Shown here one piece after another: positions 8,079-16,965 of a stretch of DNA of 64,000 nucleotides; position 1 is the stretch's first letter; the number at the start of each line of letters is the position of its first letter. This DNA comes from Suttonella indologenes. GTDB lineage: Bacteria > Pseudomonadota > Gammaproteobacteria > Cardiobacteriales > Cardiobacteriaceae. Made by a program: the position numbers and the translations under genes. Where the stretch lies: positions 1,372,001 to 1,436,000 of the forward strand of contig NZ_UHIA01000004.1 in the NCBI RefSeq assembly GCF_900460215.1, in the 5' to 3' direction. Under the pieces are notes generated by a model that searched no databases, was not told where the DNA came from, and saw only the letters and a program-made list of their open reading frames with translations.

Positions 8079-9386
8079 TTAGCGTTTCAGTCGGTTTTTA
8101 TAGGCGATATAGGCATTCAATAATTGCGGGCGCAGCTGTTTCGCCGTGCTGTCGATAAAGATTAATTTGTTTTGTTTGAGTTTTTCCGCCGTTTGCCGCC
8201 ATTGGGCGGCATAAACGTCTCTTGCCGCCGCTATCAGGGCATCATCGCCGCGCGCGATGTCCTCGGCTTCGTCAAAATAAGGCGGTCGAATGCTGATCAG
8301 CATGACGTGATGGCGTTTTTGTAAAAGTTGCAGCGCCGAACGCAGAATGTGCTCATCGCCGGCTTCCAAGACGGTCAGCAGAATAATCAATGAGCGGCGG
8401 CGCTGACGCAAATAGACTTCGCGGATAGCGGCGGCAAAATCCGGCGGTGCAGCTTGCGGATAGCAGTCGAAAAGGCTCTCGACCAAGCGGCGGTATTGTC
8501 CGCTTTGGCGCGAACAAGGCAGATAAAACAAAGGGGTATCGGCAAATAATTGCATGCCGATTTCATCGCCTGCGGCAAGGGCGGCATGGGCAAGCTGCGT
8601 GGCGGCGGCGAGCACTTCGTCAAATAAGGAATGCCCTGCAAAATGCGATTGCAGGCGGCGCGAGTTATCCACCATCAGCAATACCGGCTGCTCATGCTCA
8701 AATTCAAATTCGCGCACCAACCATTTGCCCAGTCTTGCCCGTGCTTTGTGGTCAAGACGCGCAATCGCATCGCCTGCCAAATAGTCGCGCAGATGGGAAA
8801 AATCGCCGTTGCCGCTGCGGATATGCAGAGGATGAACATTGCCTAATTGGCTGCTGTGAATGCTGGCAAAGCGCTGCTGATGCAAATGTACAAAACGCGG
8901 ATACACGCGCACCTGCGCCGTACAAGGCAGATGCACATCGCGTTGCCACAGCGGCAGCGGCCCTTTGCCGAGATAACGCAATTGCACTTGGCTGAATTCA
9001 AAGCGTCCGCGTGCCTGAATACAAAGCGGATAGCGCAGATGCGCTTTGTCTTGCGCGGCAATCGCCACAGAGATTGCCTCAATGTCCGTTTCCGCCGCTG
9101 CGGGATAGTGATCAAAGACTTGCAGCGCAATATCGCGTGCCAATTGATTATGCACGCTTAATTGCATCTCAAAAGTTTTGCCGCTTTGCTGCACGCTGTT
9201 GTAATCGCGGCTTAAGGCAAAACGCGGTTCTTCGCGCCATGCCGTCCATGCGCTCGCCGCCAAAGCCGCCAGCCACAGCAGCAATAAGCCCCAAGCATAC
9301 ATCAGCGGCATATCCAATAATGCCAGCAGCAATTCGCCTGCCGCCAATGCCGCCCAGCCCCACAATTGATATCGGCTTGGAATCAT
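8079..9386 (-). CDS. DUF58 domain membrane protein
   Basis: A 435-residue protein with two adjacent membrane helices near the N-terminus (about 5-50) and a soluble remainder. The DUF58 signature is visible in HIRSGNGDFSHLRDYLAGD and RLDHKARARLGKWLVREFE, followed by a von Willebrand A-like segment (VLLMVDNSRRL). DUF58 proteins regularly accompany MoxR ATPases and may be their membrane partners; the process served is not established. The ATG at 9386, 4 bases after the moxR stop, is preferred over one 45 bases upstream that would overlap moxR. Last gene of the operon. Confidence 0.85.
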   Translation of the reverse strand: MIPSRYQLWGWAALAAGELLLALLDMPLMYAWGLLLLWLAALAASAWTAWREEPRFALSRDYNSVQQSGKTFEMQLSVHNQLARDIALQVFDHYPAAAETDIEAISVAIAAQDKAHLRYPLCIQARGRFEFSQVQLRYLGKGPLPLWQRDVHLPCTAQVRVYPRFVHLHQQRFASIHSSQLGNVHPLHIRSGNGDFSHLRDYLAGDAIARLDHKARARLGKWLVREFEFEHEQPVLLMVDNSRRLQSHFAGHSLFDEVLAAATQLAHAALAAGDEIGMQLFADTPLFYLPCSRQSGQYRRLVESLFDCYPQAAPPDFAAAIREVYLRQRRRSLIILLTVLEAGDEHILRSALQLLQKRHHVMLISIRPPYFDEAEDIARGDDALIAAARDVYAAQWRQTAEKLKQNKLIFIDSTAKQLRPQLLNAYIAYKNRLKR

Positions 9387-9390
9387 GTGT

Positions 9391-10383
9391 TTATTCGCGT
9401 GGCAAAGGAACGCGCTGCAATAATTGGGCAATCAGGTCATCGCTCGTCAAGCCGTCGATTTCCGCCTCGGGCGAACGTTGCAGTCGATGGCGCAAGACTG
9501 CCGGCGCCAGTGCTTTGATGTCTTCAGGCAGCACATAGCCGCGCTGATGCAAGACCGCGCGCGCTCTTGCCGCCACCAATAAGGCAATGCCCGCTCTCGG
9601 GCCTGCACCCACAGCAAATTGCTCCATTTCGCGGGTTTTGCGTACCAATGCCAGCACATAGCGGACAATCCTTTGATCGACCACCACTTCTAATAATAAT
9701 TGCTGCCATTTGGGCAAATCCGCCGCCGCTAAAATCGCCTGCGCCGCATCGGTATTATTCGCCAGCGGCTGCTTCCAAGACAGCAGACGTTCTAATAAGG
9801 CCTGTTCGGCGGCTTGGCTGGGATAATCGATGCGGCTGTTGAGCAAAAAGCGGTCAAGCTGCGCTTCGGGCAAATGATAAGTGCCTTCCTGTTCAAAAGG
9901 ATTTTGCGTTGCCAAGACCATAAATGGCGGCGCTAGAGGCAGGGTTTTGCCCTCAATCGTTACCTGCCGCTCCTGCATCACTTCCAATAAAGCCGCCTGC
10001 GTTTTGGCAGGGGCGCGGTTGATTTCGTCCGCCAGCAGCAAATGGGTAAAAATCGGACCGCGGCGCAATTTAAAGCGCCCGTCACTAGGATCATAAACCA
10101 TACTGCCGGTAATGTCGGCAGGCAGTAAATCCGGCGTAAACTGAATACGCTGATAATCGCCGCTGATGGTTTTGGCAAGCGTTTCCACCAGCAAGGTTTT
10201 ACCCAAACCCGGCACGCCTTCAATCAAAATATGCCCGCCTGCCAAAAGCGCAATCAGGGCTTCTTCCACCACCTGCTCCTGCCCGATAATCACGCGCTGC
10301 ACCGCTTGGCGCAAAGCCGCCGCCAAGCGGCATAATTGCTGCAAAGGCTCGCTCATTGCCTGATTTGAAAATGCTTCACTCAT
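9391..10383 (-). CDS. MoxR family AAA+ ATPase
   Basis: A 330-residue ATPase. It has the Walker A motif GVPGLGKT, the Walker B region LLADEINRAPAKTQAALLEV, a sensor segment ATQNPFEQEGTYHLPEAQLD, and a C-terminal lid domain. MoxR proteins act as chaperone-like ATPases that assemble or activate partner complexes, usually with von Willebrand A proteins such as the DUF58 protein encoded next. Its start overlaps the preceding DUF4350 gene by 8 bases, so translation is likely coupled. The family is certain; the client is unknown. Confidence 0.92.
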   Translation of the reverse strand: MSEAFSNQAMSEPLQQLCRLAAALRQAVQRVIIGQEQVVEEALIALLAGGHILIEGVPGLGKTLLVETLAKTISGDYQRIQFTPDLLPADITGSMVYDPSDGRFKLRRGPIFTHLLLADEINRAPAKTQAALLEVMQERQVTIEGKTLPLAPPFMVLATQNPFEQEGTYHLPEAQLDRFLLNSRIDYPSQAAEQALLERLLSWKQPLANNTDAAQAILAAADLPKWQQLLLEVVVDQRIVRYVLALVRKTREMEQFAVGAGPRAGIALLVAARARAVLHQRGYVLPEDIKALAPAVLRHRLQRSPEAEIDGLTSDDLIAQLLQRVPLPRE

Positions 10384-11587
10384 GTTTTCTCCTTACTGCT
10401 GCGCGCAGCTGCTCCGCCGCACGCACAAAATCAATAAAATCCGCTTCGGTTTGCGGCAATGCCGCCTGCACAAGCCGCTGGCATTGCGCCGCACTCAAGC
10501 CGCTTGCGGCGATAATTTCGGCATCAGGCGCCGCATCCGCATTTTGCAGCATCGGCATCTGCGCCAATAAACGCTGACGCATCTGCCCCGCCAAATAGGC
10601 ATAACCATAATCTTTCTGCCGCGCCCAAAAATATCCTGCGGCAAGCAAATGCTGCTGCATATCGCGCCCTGCGCTTGCCTGCGGCATAATCAAAGCGCCG
10701 AAACGCCGTCCGCCGCGCCATAGTAATGCCAACAGCCCCAACAGTGCCGTCGTCAATGTCGCCCACCATTTCAATTCGGGAATGTCCCAAATATAGTCAA
10801 ACGGTTTTTTTGAAGAAGCTTCTTGTTTGGCATAAAGCAACCGCGCTTTGCTTCGCCCCTGTAATAAGGCATGCAAATAAGCAGCATTATCGGCGTGCGC
10901 CAGCGGCACATATTCCTCATCCTCATCAAGCCATTTCCCTTTATACTGATGGCTATGGTTATGCCACAGTCCTGTAGAATGCCCCAAAACCACTAATTCT
11001 CCCTTGCCCAAAGCGATTTTCCTACCGAAGGCTGACTGTGGATAAGCATTGCTATACACCCCTGCTATTGCCGCTGTTTTCTTGCTATACTTCTTGGATT
11101 TTAAAGCAGTGATGATAGCTGCTGGTTCGACAGTCAATATCGCCTCTCCCTTTTCTCGCCAGATCAAAGTATTATTTTTAAACTGATGAGGATACACCAA
11201 TCCTTCTGCTTCTAAATCGATATTGAAATATGCCGCCCAATCGCGGTTAGCCAATATAATCAGGCGACCGCCGCTCTCTACCCAAGCACGCAGCTGCGCT
11301 TTTTCCGTCTCAGTACCACCATCAACATCAGCATCTAATAGCAACGTTTCATCATTTCTTTCCATCGCCTGCGGCAATATACCCATCTGTTCTACAGTCA
11401 ATACAATACCGCGTTTGGCTAAAAAAGCTTTTGCTAAAGCCATATTGTCATGCTTCGCGCTACCGCTCCAGCCTTTCCACACGCGTACACGCACACGTTC
11501 GCCTTCTTGCGCTTCACCATGACCGAACCACAGCCATAAGCAGGCAATTAGGATTAAACCAAATAACGACCAAGTCATTTTTCTCAT
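10376..11587 (-). CDS. DUF4350 domain membrane protein
   Basis: A 403-residue protein with an N-terminal membrane helix (about 5-22). A large non-cytoplasmic domain follows, with the DUF4350-like pattern LRAWVESGGRLIILANRDW and a GKGELVVLGHSTGLWHNH segment. A second helix (about 268-288) leads into a cytoplasmic tail rich in Ala, Gln and Leu. DUF4350 proteins are typical members of MoxR-DUF58 operons and have no proven biochemical role. The start at 11587 forms an ATGA overlap with the upstream stop; a start 12 bases earlier is also open. Confidence 0.8.
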   Translation of the reverse strand: MRKMTWSLFGLILIACLWLWFGHGEAQEGERVRVRVWKGWSGSAKHDNMALAKAFLAKRGIVLTVEQMGILPQAMERNDETLLLDADVDGGTETEKAQLRAWVESGGRLIILANRDWAAYFNIDLEAEGLVYPHQFKNNTLIWREKGEAILTVEPAAIITALKSKKYSKKTAAIAGVYSNAYPQSAFGRKIALGKGELVVLGHSTGLWHNHSHQYKGKWLDEDEEYVPLAHADNAAYLHALLQGRSKARLLYAKQEASSKKPFDYIWDIPELKWWATLTTALLGLLALLWRGGRRFGALIMPQASAGRDMQQHLLAAGYFWARQKDYGYAYLAGQMRQRLLAQMPMLQNADAAPDAEIIAASGLSAAQCQRLVQAALPQTEADFIDFVRAAEQLRAAVRRKHE

Positions 11588-12966
11588 ACTTGCCGCCATA
11601 AATTCTGATAATCGGCAAGCAAAGCCAGTACCGCCGTTTTATCTAAACGCTGCTGAGCATAAGCGCCTTGCTGCCATAAAGAAAATAACTGTTGCAAAAA
11701 ATGCGCCTGTGCGAAAGTGCTTTGTCCTTGAACGCGTTGCCAATAATCGTTTTCGGTTTCGTCAAGCATCATTTCGGGCAAGCGATATAAATGCGCGTCT
11801 TGCCGCCAATGCGCGTATAAAATCGCCACCGCTCTCAGCAATTCGCCTTTTTCGGCGGCAGATTGCGCCGCTGCAAGATTTTCGAGCACGGCACGATGTT
11901 CTGCGCGGCTGATTGCCCTTCCTGTTTGCTTGTGTTTACGCGCTGACAGAGCGCTAACATGGCTACCGCGGATGATGTGATAAAACAGCCACAGCAAAAA
12001 TACAATGGCGGCAGCAATCAGGAAAAATTTAACCGTTTGACTGAAATTGCCATCAGGCAGATTGAGAGAAAAATTTGAATCGCCATGCTTATTTTTGCGC
12101 CACACATGCTCATAAGGACCACTGCTACCCTGCACTTCCGCCTGCACCCAAGCCTTATCCGCCGCCGCCTGCTCCGCCGTTAAGGCTTCTGCATTGGTGC
12201 TGAACGCCAATAGCGCCGCACAAACGCAGACTGCCGCACATTGCATCAGGCGCGCCACCAAGGCCTGCATATCCAGCGCCACCGCCCAGCCCTCACTGAT
12301 GATGCGCCAATTCAGATAAATCATAAAACCCGCGCCGATATAAAACGGCGTCGCCAATAGCGACAGCAAGGCATAAAACAGCGCCAAGATTTGATGTAAT
12401 TGCTGCGGTTGATGCAGCAGACTTTGCAGAAAAGCCGCAAGGTTGAGATAGGACAAATCAAACAGCTGCCACAGGCAGATGCACAATAATCCGCTTTCCA
12501 ATAAGGACAGCAAGAGCAATACGCTGCCGCCGCCCGAAGCGCCGCCGGCAAAAAAGCGCAGCCGCTCACGTTTTTTCTTACCGTGCAAACCTTCCAAGCA
12601 ATTTACGGCATGGCGGATGGGGGCGAAGACGCGAAAGAGGCGCAAATAGCTGATTTCCGCCAGCCATGCGGGGGCGAACACGGCTTTTTGCTCTGCCCGC
12701 CAGTCCGATTCCTGCTTAAAAATCAGGCGGCTGAGGCGTAGCAATAGCGGGCGTTCGTATAAGGGCTTGAGCCACCATGTAATAAGCAGCAAATACAGCG
12801 GCGAGCTTTGCTGCCACCACAGTACCGCGCCCACCGCGCTAATCGCCGCCCAGCAAGGCAAGGCGCTCAGCAATAGGGAAAAATAATGGCGGCGCGCCAG
12901 CATAAAGCCGAGGTTAATCGCTTCCTTACTCGTGCGCGCCCGCACTTTGATTTCAAGCGCCTGCAT
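11584..12966 (-). CDS. DUF4129-like multi-helix membrane protein of the MoxR operon
   Basis: A 460-residue membrane protein. The N-terminal half has several helices (roughly residues 25-60 and 155-265). A non-cytoplasmic segment follows, then another helix (FFLIAAAIVFLLWLFYHI) and a C-terminal helical domain (HRAVLENLAAAQSAAEKGEL, then a YAHWRQDAHLYRLPE segment) that resembles the DUF4129 tail. Position between SpoIIM and DUF4350 genes fits that family, but the match is by context and general shape only. The ATG at 12966 overlaps the upstream gene by 14 bases; the frame is open to 13086 but that extension lies inside the upstream coding region. Confidence 0.65.
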   Translation of the reverse strand: MQALEIKVRARTSKEAINLGFMLARRHYFSLLLSALPCWAAISAVGAVLWWQQSSPLYLLLITWWLKPLYERPLLLRLSRLIFKQESDWRAEQKAVFAPAWLAEISYLRLFRVFAPIRHAVNCLEGLHGKKKRERLRFFAGGASGGGSVLLLLSLLESGLLCICLWQLFDLSYLNLAAFLQSLLHQPQQLHQILALFYALLSLLATPFYIGAGFMIYLNWRIISEGWAVALDMQALVARLMQCAAVCVCAALLAFSTNAEALTAEQAAADKAWVQAEVQGSSGPYEHVWRKNKHGDSNFSLNLPDGNFSQTVKFFLIAAAIVFLLWLFYHIIRGSHVSALSARKHKQTGRAISRAEHRAVLENLAAAQSAAEKGELLRAVAILYAHWRQDAHLYRLPEMMLDETENDYWQRVQGQSTFAQAHFLQQLFSLWQQGAYAQQRLDKTAVLALLADYQNLWRQV

Positions 12967-13924
12967 CGCCGCGTCCTGCCAAGAAAAAATATGCCAAAAC
13001 CAATGCCCAAGCGATGCCGCCGACGCTGAATTTAACGGCGGGCGGCAGCCAAATCGCCGACCAAAATGCCTCGACCAAAGCAGCAAGGAAAAACATCAGC
13101 ACCACCGCGACCAAAACAGGGAAGAAGTCTTGCAGCATCTGCCGCACCGAATCGCTGCGGCGCAAACGCCCCGGCAAATATAGGGCGCGTGCCAAAGCCA
13201 GTCCGCAAGCGCCTGAAAAGATGATTGCCGTGATTTCAAAAGCGGCATGGGTAATCACAAAAGGAAAGAAGGTCTGCCCTGCATAGCCGACATGAATCAT
13301 TTGCGCGCTGACAATACCGAAGTGCCAGCCGTTCAGTATCAGCACGATAAAAACTCCGATACCCAATATGGCGCCGCCGGCAATGGTACGCAGACCAATC
13401 GAGGTATTGTTCTGCACATAATGCCCGAACATCATCACATCGCTGGAAGCGCCGCGGCTTTCGCCGAGACGTTTATCAGGATCGGGCGTATACATCTCGG
13501 TATAAGTCCCTGCCGCTTCTTCGGCAAATTCGGGATTCAGTAGACCGAAGCCGACAGCAAAGAGCAGCGGCAGAAAAAACAAAGCGCCGGAAAGCGCGAA
13601 ATAGCGCCAAAAGCGGCGCACCGTCTGCGGCAATTGCCAGCGGAAAAAATCCGCAATCAGACCGGCATGACCGCGTTTGCGCCGATACAGACATTGATGC
13701 CCCAAGACCGCCAAACGGTTTAATCTCGCCAGCAAAGCAGCGGAAAAACCTGCGCGTTCGCCGTAGCTTAACTGCTCGCACAGACGGCGGTACCACATCG
13801 GAAAATCCCCTGCCGCCATTGCCGCTGAAGAGGTTTGTTTACGCGATACGGTATCGGCTTGCAAAAATGCTTCCAATTGCCGCCATTCTTGCTCATAAGC
13901 GGCGATAAATTGCTGCTCTTTCAT
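12953..13924 (-). CDS. SpoIIM (DUF95) family membrane protein
   Basis: A 323-residue protein. The N-terminal soluble helical part begins with MKEQQFIAAYEQEWRQLEAF, which is typical of the SpoIIM-like proteins of MoxR operons. Several membrane helices follow, with the conserved stretch MFGHYVQNNTSIGLRTIAGG and the sequence FVITHAAFEITAIIFSGACG. The family is named after a Bacillus sporulation protein, but in Gram-negative bacteria its role is unknown. The ATG at 13924 overlaps the RDD stop as ATGA and has a good ribosome binding site, so it is chosen over an upstream ATG at 13993. Confidence 0.85.
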   Translation of the reverse strand: MKEQQFIAAYEQEWRQLEAFLQADTVSRKQTSSAAMAAGDFPMWYRRLCEQLSYGERAGFSAALLARLNRLAVLGHQCLYRRKRGHAGLIADFFRWQLPQTVRRFWRYFALSGALFFLPLLFAVGFGLLNPEFAEEAAGTYTEMYTPDPDKRLGESRGASSDVMMFGHYVQNNTSIGLRTIAGGAILGIGVFIVLILNGWHFGIVSAQMIHVGYAGQTFFPFVITHAAFEITAIIFSGACGLALARALYLPGRLRRSDSVRQMLQDFFPVLVAVVLMFFLAALVEAFWSAIWLPPAVKFSVGGIAWALVLAYFFLAGRGDAGA

Positions 13925-14631
13925 GCTTTTGCCGCTCCTTGCAGATAACGTGCATAGGCGATTAAGCGCGCCACTCTTTGCTCGCCGCTGCATTCGGGCA
14001 ATAAGGCGGCAAAAGGCTCGCTTAATTCAATCGCGCGTTCTAATTGATGCTGTTGGGCATAATGGGCAAAATCCATAATGATACGCTGCTCGGCGCGAGA
14101 TAAACGCCATAAAGGCGGCGTCGCCTCGCCCGCCGCTAAAGCCTGCTGCGGCAATTGCGGTTCTTGGCGGAAAATGACCACCGTTCCCGCCAGCCAATCG
14201 CCCACACGCTGATTCTTGTCGCTTATCAGCACAGACAGCATGCCGCAGGCAAAAAACGCCGGCATAAAATCCACATAGCGCAGCACATTACGCCATGCCG
14301 CCTGCGAGACGCTCACAGGCAGCAAATCCGCGCCCACCACTTGCAGATTCATCATTTTTTTGCCTAAGGTTCTGCCGCTAAAGCGCCATTCGCAAAAGAA
14401 AAAATAACCCCACATCAGCAGAAAATACATCAGCAGGAAAAAGCCCTGCGCCACATAAATATCCGGCAGAAAAGCGGCGATGAATAAGCAGACAAACAGC
14501 AAGCCCAGTATCAGCAGCACATCGATAATCAAAGCATAAGCGCGGCTTAGCGGATCTGCCAAAACCGCCGACAGCACAATGCCCTCGGCGGTTTCGACAT
14601 AAATGCGATCATCAAGCAGGCTGTGGCGCAT
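13921..14631 (-). CDS. RDD family membrane protein
   Basis: A 236-residue protein. An N-terminal strand-rich segment (YVETAEGIVLSAVLADPLSR) precedes an RDD domain with the Arg...Asp...Asp pattern in LSRAYALIIDVLLILGL. Three or four membrane helices follow, with the typical FSGRTLGKKMMNLQVV and DKNQRVGDWLAGTVV motifs and a cytoplasmic C-terminal tail. RDD proteins with this layout are the usual first member of RDD-SpoIIM-DUF4129-DUF4350-MoxR-DUF58 operons. Some RDD proteins are Na+/H+ antiporters; nothing here shows transport. Confidence 0.88.
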   Translation of the reverse strand: MRHSLLDDRIYVETAEGIVLSAVLADPLSRAYALIIDVLLILGLLFVCLFIAAFLPDIYVAQGFFLLMYFLLMWGYFFFCEWRFSGRTLGKKMMNLQVVGADLLPVSVSQAAWRNVLRYVDFMPAFFACGMLSVLISDKNQRVGDWLAGTVVIFRQEPQLPQQALAAGEATPPLWRLSRAEQRIIMDFAHYAQQHQLERAIELSEPFAALLPECSGEQRVARLIAYARYLQGAAKA

Positions 14632-14637
14632 GCGTAT

Positions 14638-15012
14638 TTAGCGCCCGAACTGCACGGCTTGAATGCCGCCGAAGAACATACCTATAAGACCGAAAATCAT
14701 AAGAATAAGTATCAGCAGGCTTAGAAAGCCGAAAAATTTGATAATCATCACTTGCTTGCGCGCTGCTGTTTCCAAATCGTCAATATCCCGGCTGTCCAAA
14801 ACCTGTTGGCAGGCAATTTTATAGCCGCGGAACAGCCAATATTGAAATCCCATTAACAATAAGGGAATCAATTGGAAAAAAGCGGCAACGGCGGATTTTA
14901 GAAAAGTGACGACAAATATTAGTAAGAAAAACAAAGTGGCCAATAAAAACAGAACGCTTAAGATTTTGCTCCAGCGAATCGCTTTGGGCAGTTGTTGAAA
15001 AATAGCTTCCAT
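14638..15012 (-). CDS. Small membrane protein of unknown function
   Basis: A 124-residue protein with three or four hydrophobic segments (about 17-37, 41-62 and 90-117) and a short charged loop between them (DSRDIDDLETAARKQ). I do not recognise it. It starts 10 bases after the preceding gene and ends 6 bases before the RDD gene, so it is very likely cotranscribed with the MoxR cluster. Its layout (paired helices, a loop with Asp, Leu, Ala and Arg, paired helices) resembles that of the 170-residue protein upstream, so the two may be distant paralogues. Confidence 0.7.
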   Translation of the reverse strand: MEAIFQQLPKAIRWSKILSVLFLLATLFFLLIFVVTFLKSAVAAFFQLIPLLLMGFQYWLFRGYKIACQQVLDSRDIDDLETAARKQVMIIKFFGFLSLLILILMIFGLIGMFFGGIQAVQFGR

Positions 15013-15022
15013 TATTAGCTCC

Positions 15023-15535
15023 TTAAGAACGGGCGCGAGTTAAATACTCTTGATAAGCCGGCAAAACGATTGCTGCGGCAATGCCTAAAAGCATGACAAC
15101 TGCCATAATAAGCAAAAAAATACCAGTTGTTTTCAAGAATGTAGAACTGGAAGCAAAGCATTGGGCAACGTCTGCTTCGGTATCAGGACTTTGGCGCAGC
15201 TGTTTGGCGGTTTTGGCATAGCGGTTCATAGATGTGCCGTAAAACCAATAAATCAGCAGCATCGGCAGCATAGAGACGACAACGCCGATAATCGCTGCGA
15301 TGATGAATATGCTTTCTTCCTGATCGCTTCCCGCACCGTACTTAAAGGCAGCAGAAAAGCCGAATACCATCACTAACAAATACAGCACGCCGAAAAACAG
15401 GGAAATAAAATTCACCACGCTAATCATGCGCGCCCACAAACTGCCCGAACTCAAGATTTCTACCAAAACCAAGCTCAGACCCTCACCGACATTGCGGCGC
15501 AAATTACTCTGCGGCGCACGATATAAATTATCCAT
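15023..15535 (-). CDS. Membrane protein of unknown function with a pilin-like tail
   Basis: A 170-residue protein with three hydrophobic segments (about 39-60, 75-100 and 138-160). A hydrophilic loop (TSMNRYAKTAKQLRQSPDTE) separates the last two. The C-terminal end reads GIAAAIVLPAYQEYLTRARS, which looks like the start of a type IV pilin helix (compare IPAYQDY in pilins) although here it is at the C-terminus. The ATG at 15535 follows AAGGAG by 7 bases and is preferred over one 24 bases upstream. It is the first gene of the MoxR operon. No function can be assigned. Confidence 0.7.
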   Translation of the reverse strand: MDNLYRAPQSNLRRNVGEGLSLVLVEILSSGSLWARMISVVNFISLFFGVLYLLVMVFGFSAAFKYGAGSDQEESIFIIAAIIGVVVSMLPMLLIYWFYGTSMNRYAKTAKQLRQSPDTEADVAQCFASSSTFLKTTGIFLLIMAVVMLLGIAAAIVLPAYQEYLTRARS

Positions 15536-15629
15536 ACAAACTCCTTGATTACCGCACATCAGTATAACTAAAGTCTATTTTTTTTACTAGAATTTCATAT
15601 TGCGGCAATTAATAACAAAATCTTATAGG

Positions 15630-15650
15630 ATAATGATTTTTTATCATTAT
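15630..15650. promoter_or_regulatory. Fur/Zur-like palindrome before the MetE-like gene
   Basis: ATAATGAT (15630-15637), a TTTTT spacer and ATCATTAT (15643-15650) form a perfect palindrome. The half-sites match those of the Fur box, but the spacer is 5 bases rather than 1. It lies 72 bases before the start of the methyltransferase gene and may be an operator for a metal-responsive regulator. It could also serve the divergent operon. Confidence 0.45.
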
Positions 15651-15722
15651 TTTTTATCTCTTTTTGCCCTTATGATGCAGGGGCTTTAGCAATAGTTCAC
15701 ACAACAAATAAGGAAGGACAAG

Positions 15723-16892
15723 ATGTCAGAAACCTCTAAACGCTTTTTAATCGTCGGCTCATTGCTGCGTCCGGAAAGTCTGCTGACTTACAAACGCCAA
15801 ATCGAAAAACGCGACGATATCCAATACCCTTTTTATCAAGATTTCGAGGGCTATGAAGCCGTCGAAGATGCGGCGGTCACCGATATCGTTAAGGCGCAAA
15901 TCGCGCAAGGTTTGCCGGAAATCACCGACGGCGAATTTTCCAAATCGCTTTGGCATTTGGATTTCGTCTGGGGCTTGAGCGGCGTGCACCGCTACATTGC
16001 CGAACACGGCTATTTCTTCCGCGACCACGATCAAGACAGCAAATACGAAACCCGCCGCGACATCGGCATCGAATTCAAAGAACGCGTCTGCTGCGATCAT
16101 CATCCCTTTATCCAACATTATCAACGCCTTGAAGAACTCGCTCCCGAAGGTGTGGAACTCAAGCAATGCGTGCCCTCGCCCTCGCATGTGTATGGCGAAC
16201 TCGGCTTGATGTCCAAAAATGTCAGCGGCAAAGTCTATGCCAGCCGTGACGAACTTAAAGCCGACCTCACGCAGGCTTATAAAGATTTTCTTAACGAATT
16301 CAAAAAAGCAGGCGGCAAAATCGTTCAGTTTGACGACTGCTTATGGGAACTCTTTGCCAGCGACAATCACCACAGCCCCTTCAGCGGCAAGGACTACAAT
16401 TCCGAAGAAGTGCAAAACATCGCCAAAGAATTTATTGATTTAAATAATGAAATCATCGCCTATGCGCATGATTTGGGCATCAAGGTGTACACTCATAATT
16501 GCCGCGGCAATTACGACTCGCGCAATATGGCAGACGGCAGTTATGAAACCATCGCCGATTTGTTCTTAAAAAGCCAAAACTACGACCGCTTCTATCTGGA
16601 ATGGGACGATGAACGCGCCGGCAATCTGACCGCTCTGAAAGCCTTTGCCGATAAGCCGGAAGCAGAAGTAGTGCTCGGATTCTTATCCAGCAAGACGACG
16701 GATTTGGATGATGAAGCGCGTACGCTGCAACTCTTGCAGGAAGCCACGCAATACGTCGCCAAAGACAAACTTTATCTCTCGCATCAATGCGGTTTCGCCT
16801 CCTGTGATAACGGCAATGCCTTAACGGAAGCACAGCAATGGGCGAAAATCGCGCAGGGTCAAAAAATCGCCCGTCAATTCTGGGGCGAATAA
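15723..16892 (+). CDS. MetE-like zinc methyltransferase (YxjG/YxjH type)
   Basis: A 389-residue protein with the fold of the C-terminal catalytic half of cobalamin-independent methionine synthase. No N-terminal MetE half is present. Signatures include EITDGEFSKSLWHLDF, VQFDDCLW, THNCRGN, FYLEWDD and HQCGFASCD; the His, Cys, Glu and Cys in these fit the zinc site that activates the homocysteine thiol. Members such as Bacillus YxjG and YxjH are linked to methionine supply, but the methyl donor is not known here. AAGGAAGGAC precedes the ATG. A palindrome at 15630 suggests metal-dependent control; a hairpin terminator follows the stop. Confidence 0.85.
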   Translation: MSETSKRFLIVGSLLRPESLLTYKRQIEKRDDIQYPFYQDFEGYEAVEDAAVTDIVKAQIAQGLPEITDGEFSKSLWHLDFVWGLSGVHRYIAEHGYFFRDHDQDSKYETRRDIGIEFKERVCCDHHPFIQHYQRLEELAPEGVELKQCVPSPSHVYGELGLMSKNVSGKVYASRDELKADLTQAYKDFLNEFKKAGGKIVQFDDCLWELFASDNHHSPFSGKDYNSEEVQNIAKEFIDLNNEIIAYAHDLGIKVYTHNCRGNYDSRNMADGSYETIADLFLKSQNYDRFYLEWDDERAGNLTALKAFADKPEAEVVLGFLSSKTTDLDDEARTLQLLQEATQYVAKDKLYLSHQCGFASCDNGNALTEAQQWAKIAQGQKIARQFWGE

Positions 16893-16935
16893 AACCTTTC
16901 TAATCACAGCAATATATTGATAAAAATATTATTTT

Positions 16936-16965
16936 AGGATAATCATTACCGATTATCCTTTTTTA
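16936..16965 (+). terminator. Rho-independent terminator after the MetE-like gene
   Basis: AGGATAATC (16936-16944) pairs with GATTATCCT (16951-16959) around ATTACC, followed by a run of T. The stem also resembles half of a Fur box, but its position after the stop fits a terminator. Confidence 0.75.

Noticed and set aside
16936..16959. Second Fur-like operator (AGGATAATC...GATTATCCT)
   Set aside because: It is followed by a T run and lies right after a stop codon, so a terminator explains it better.
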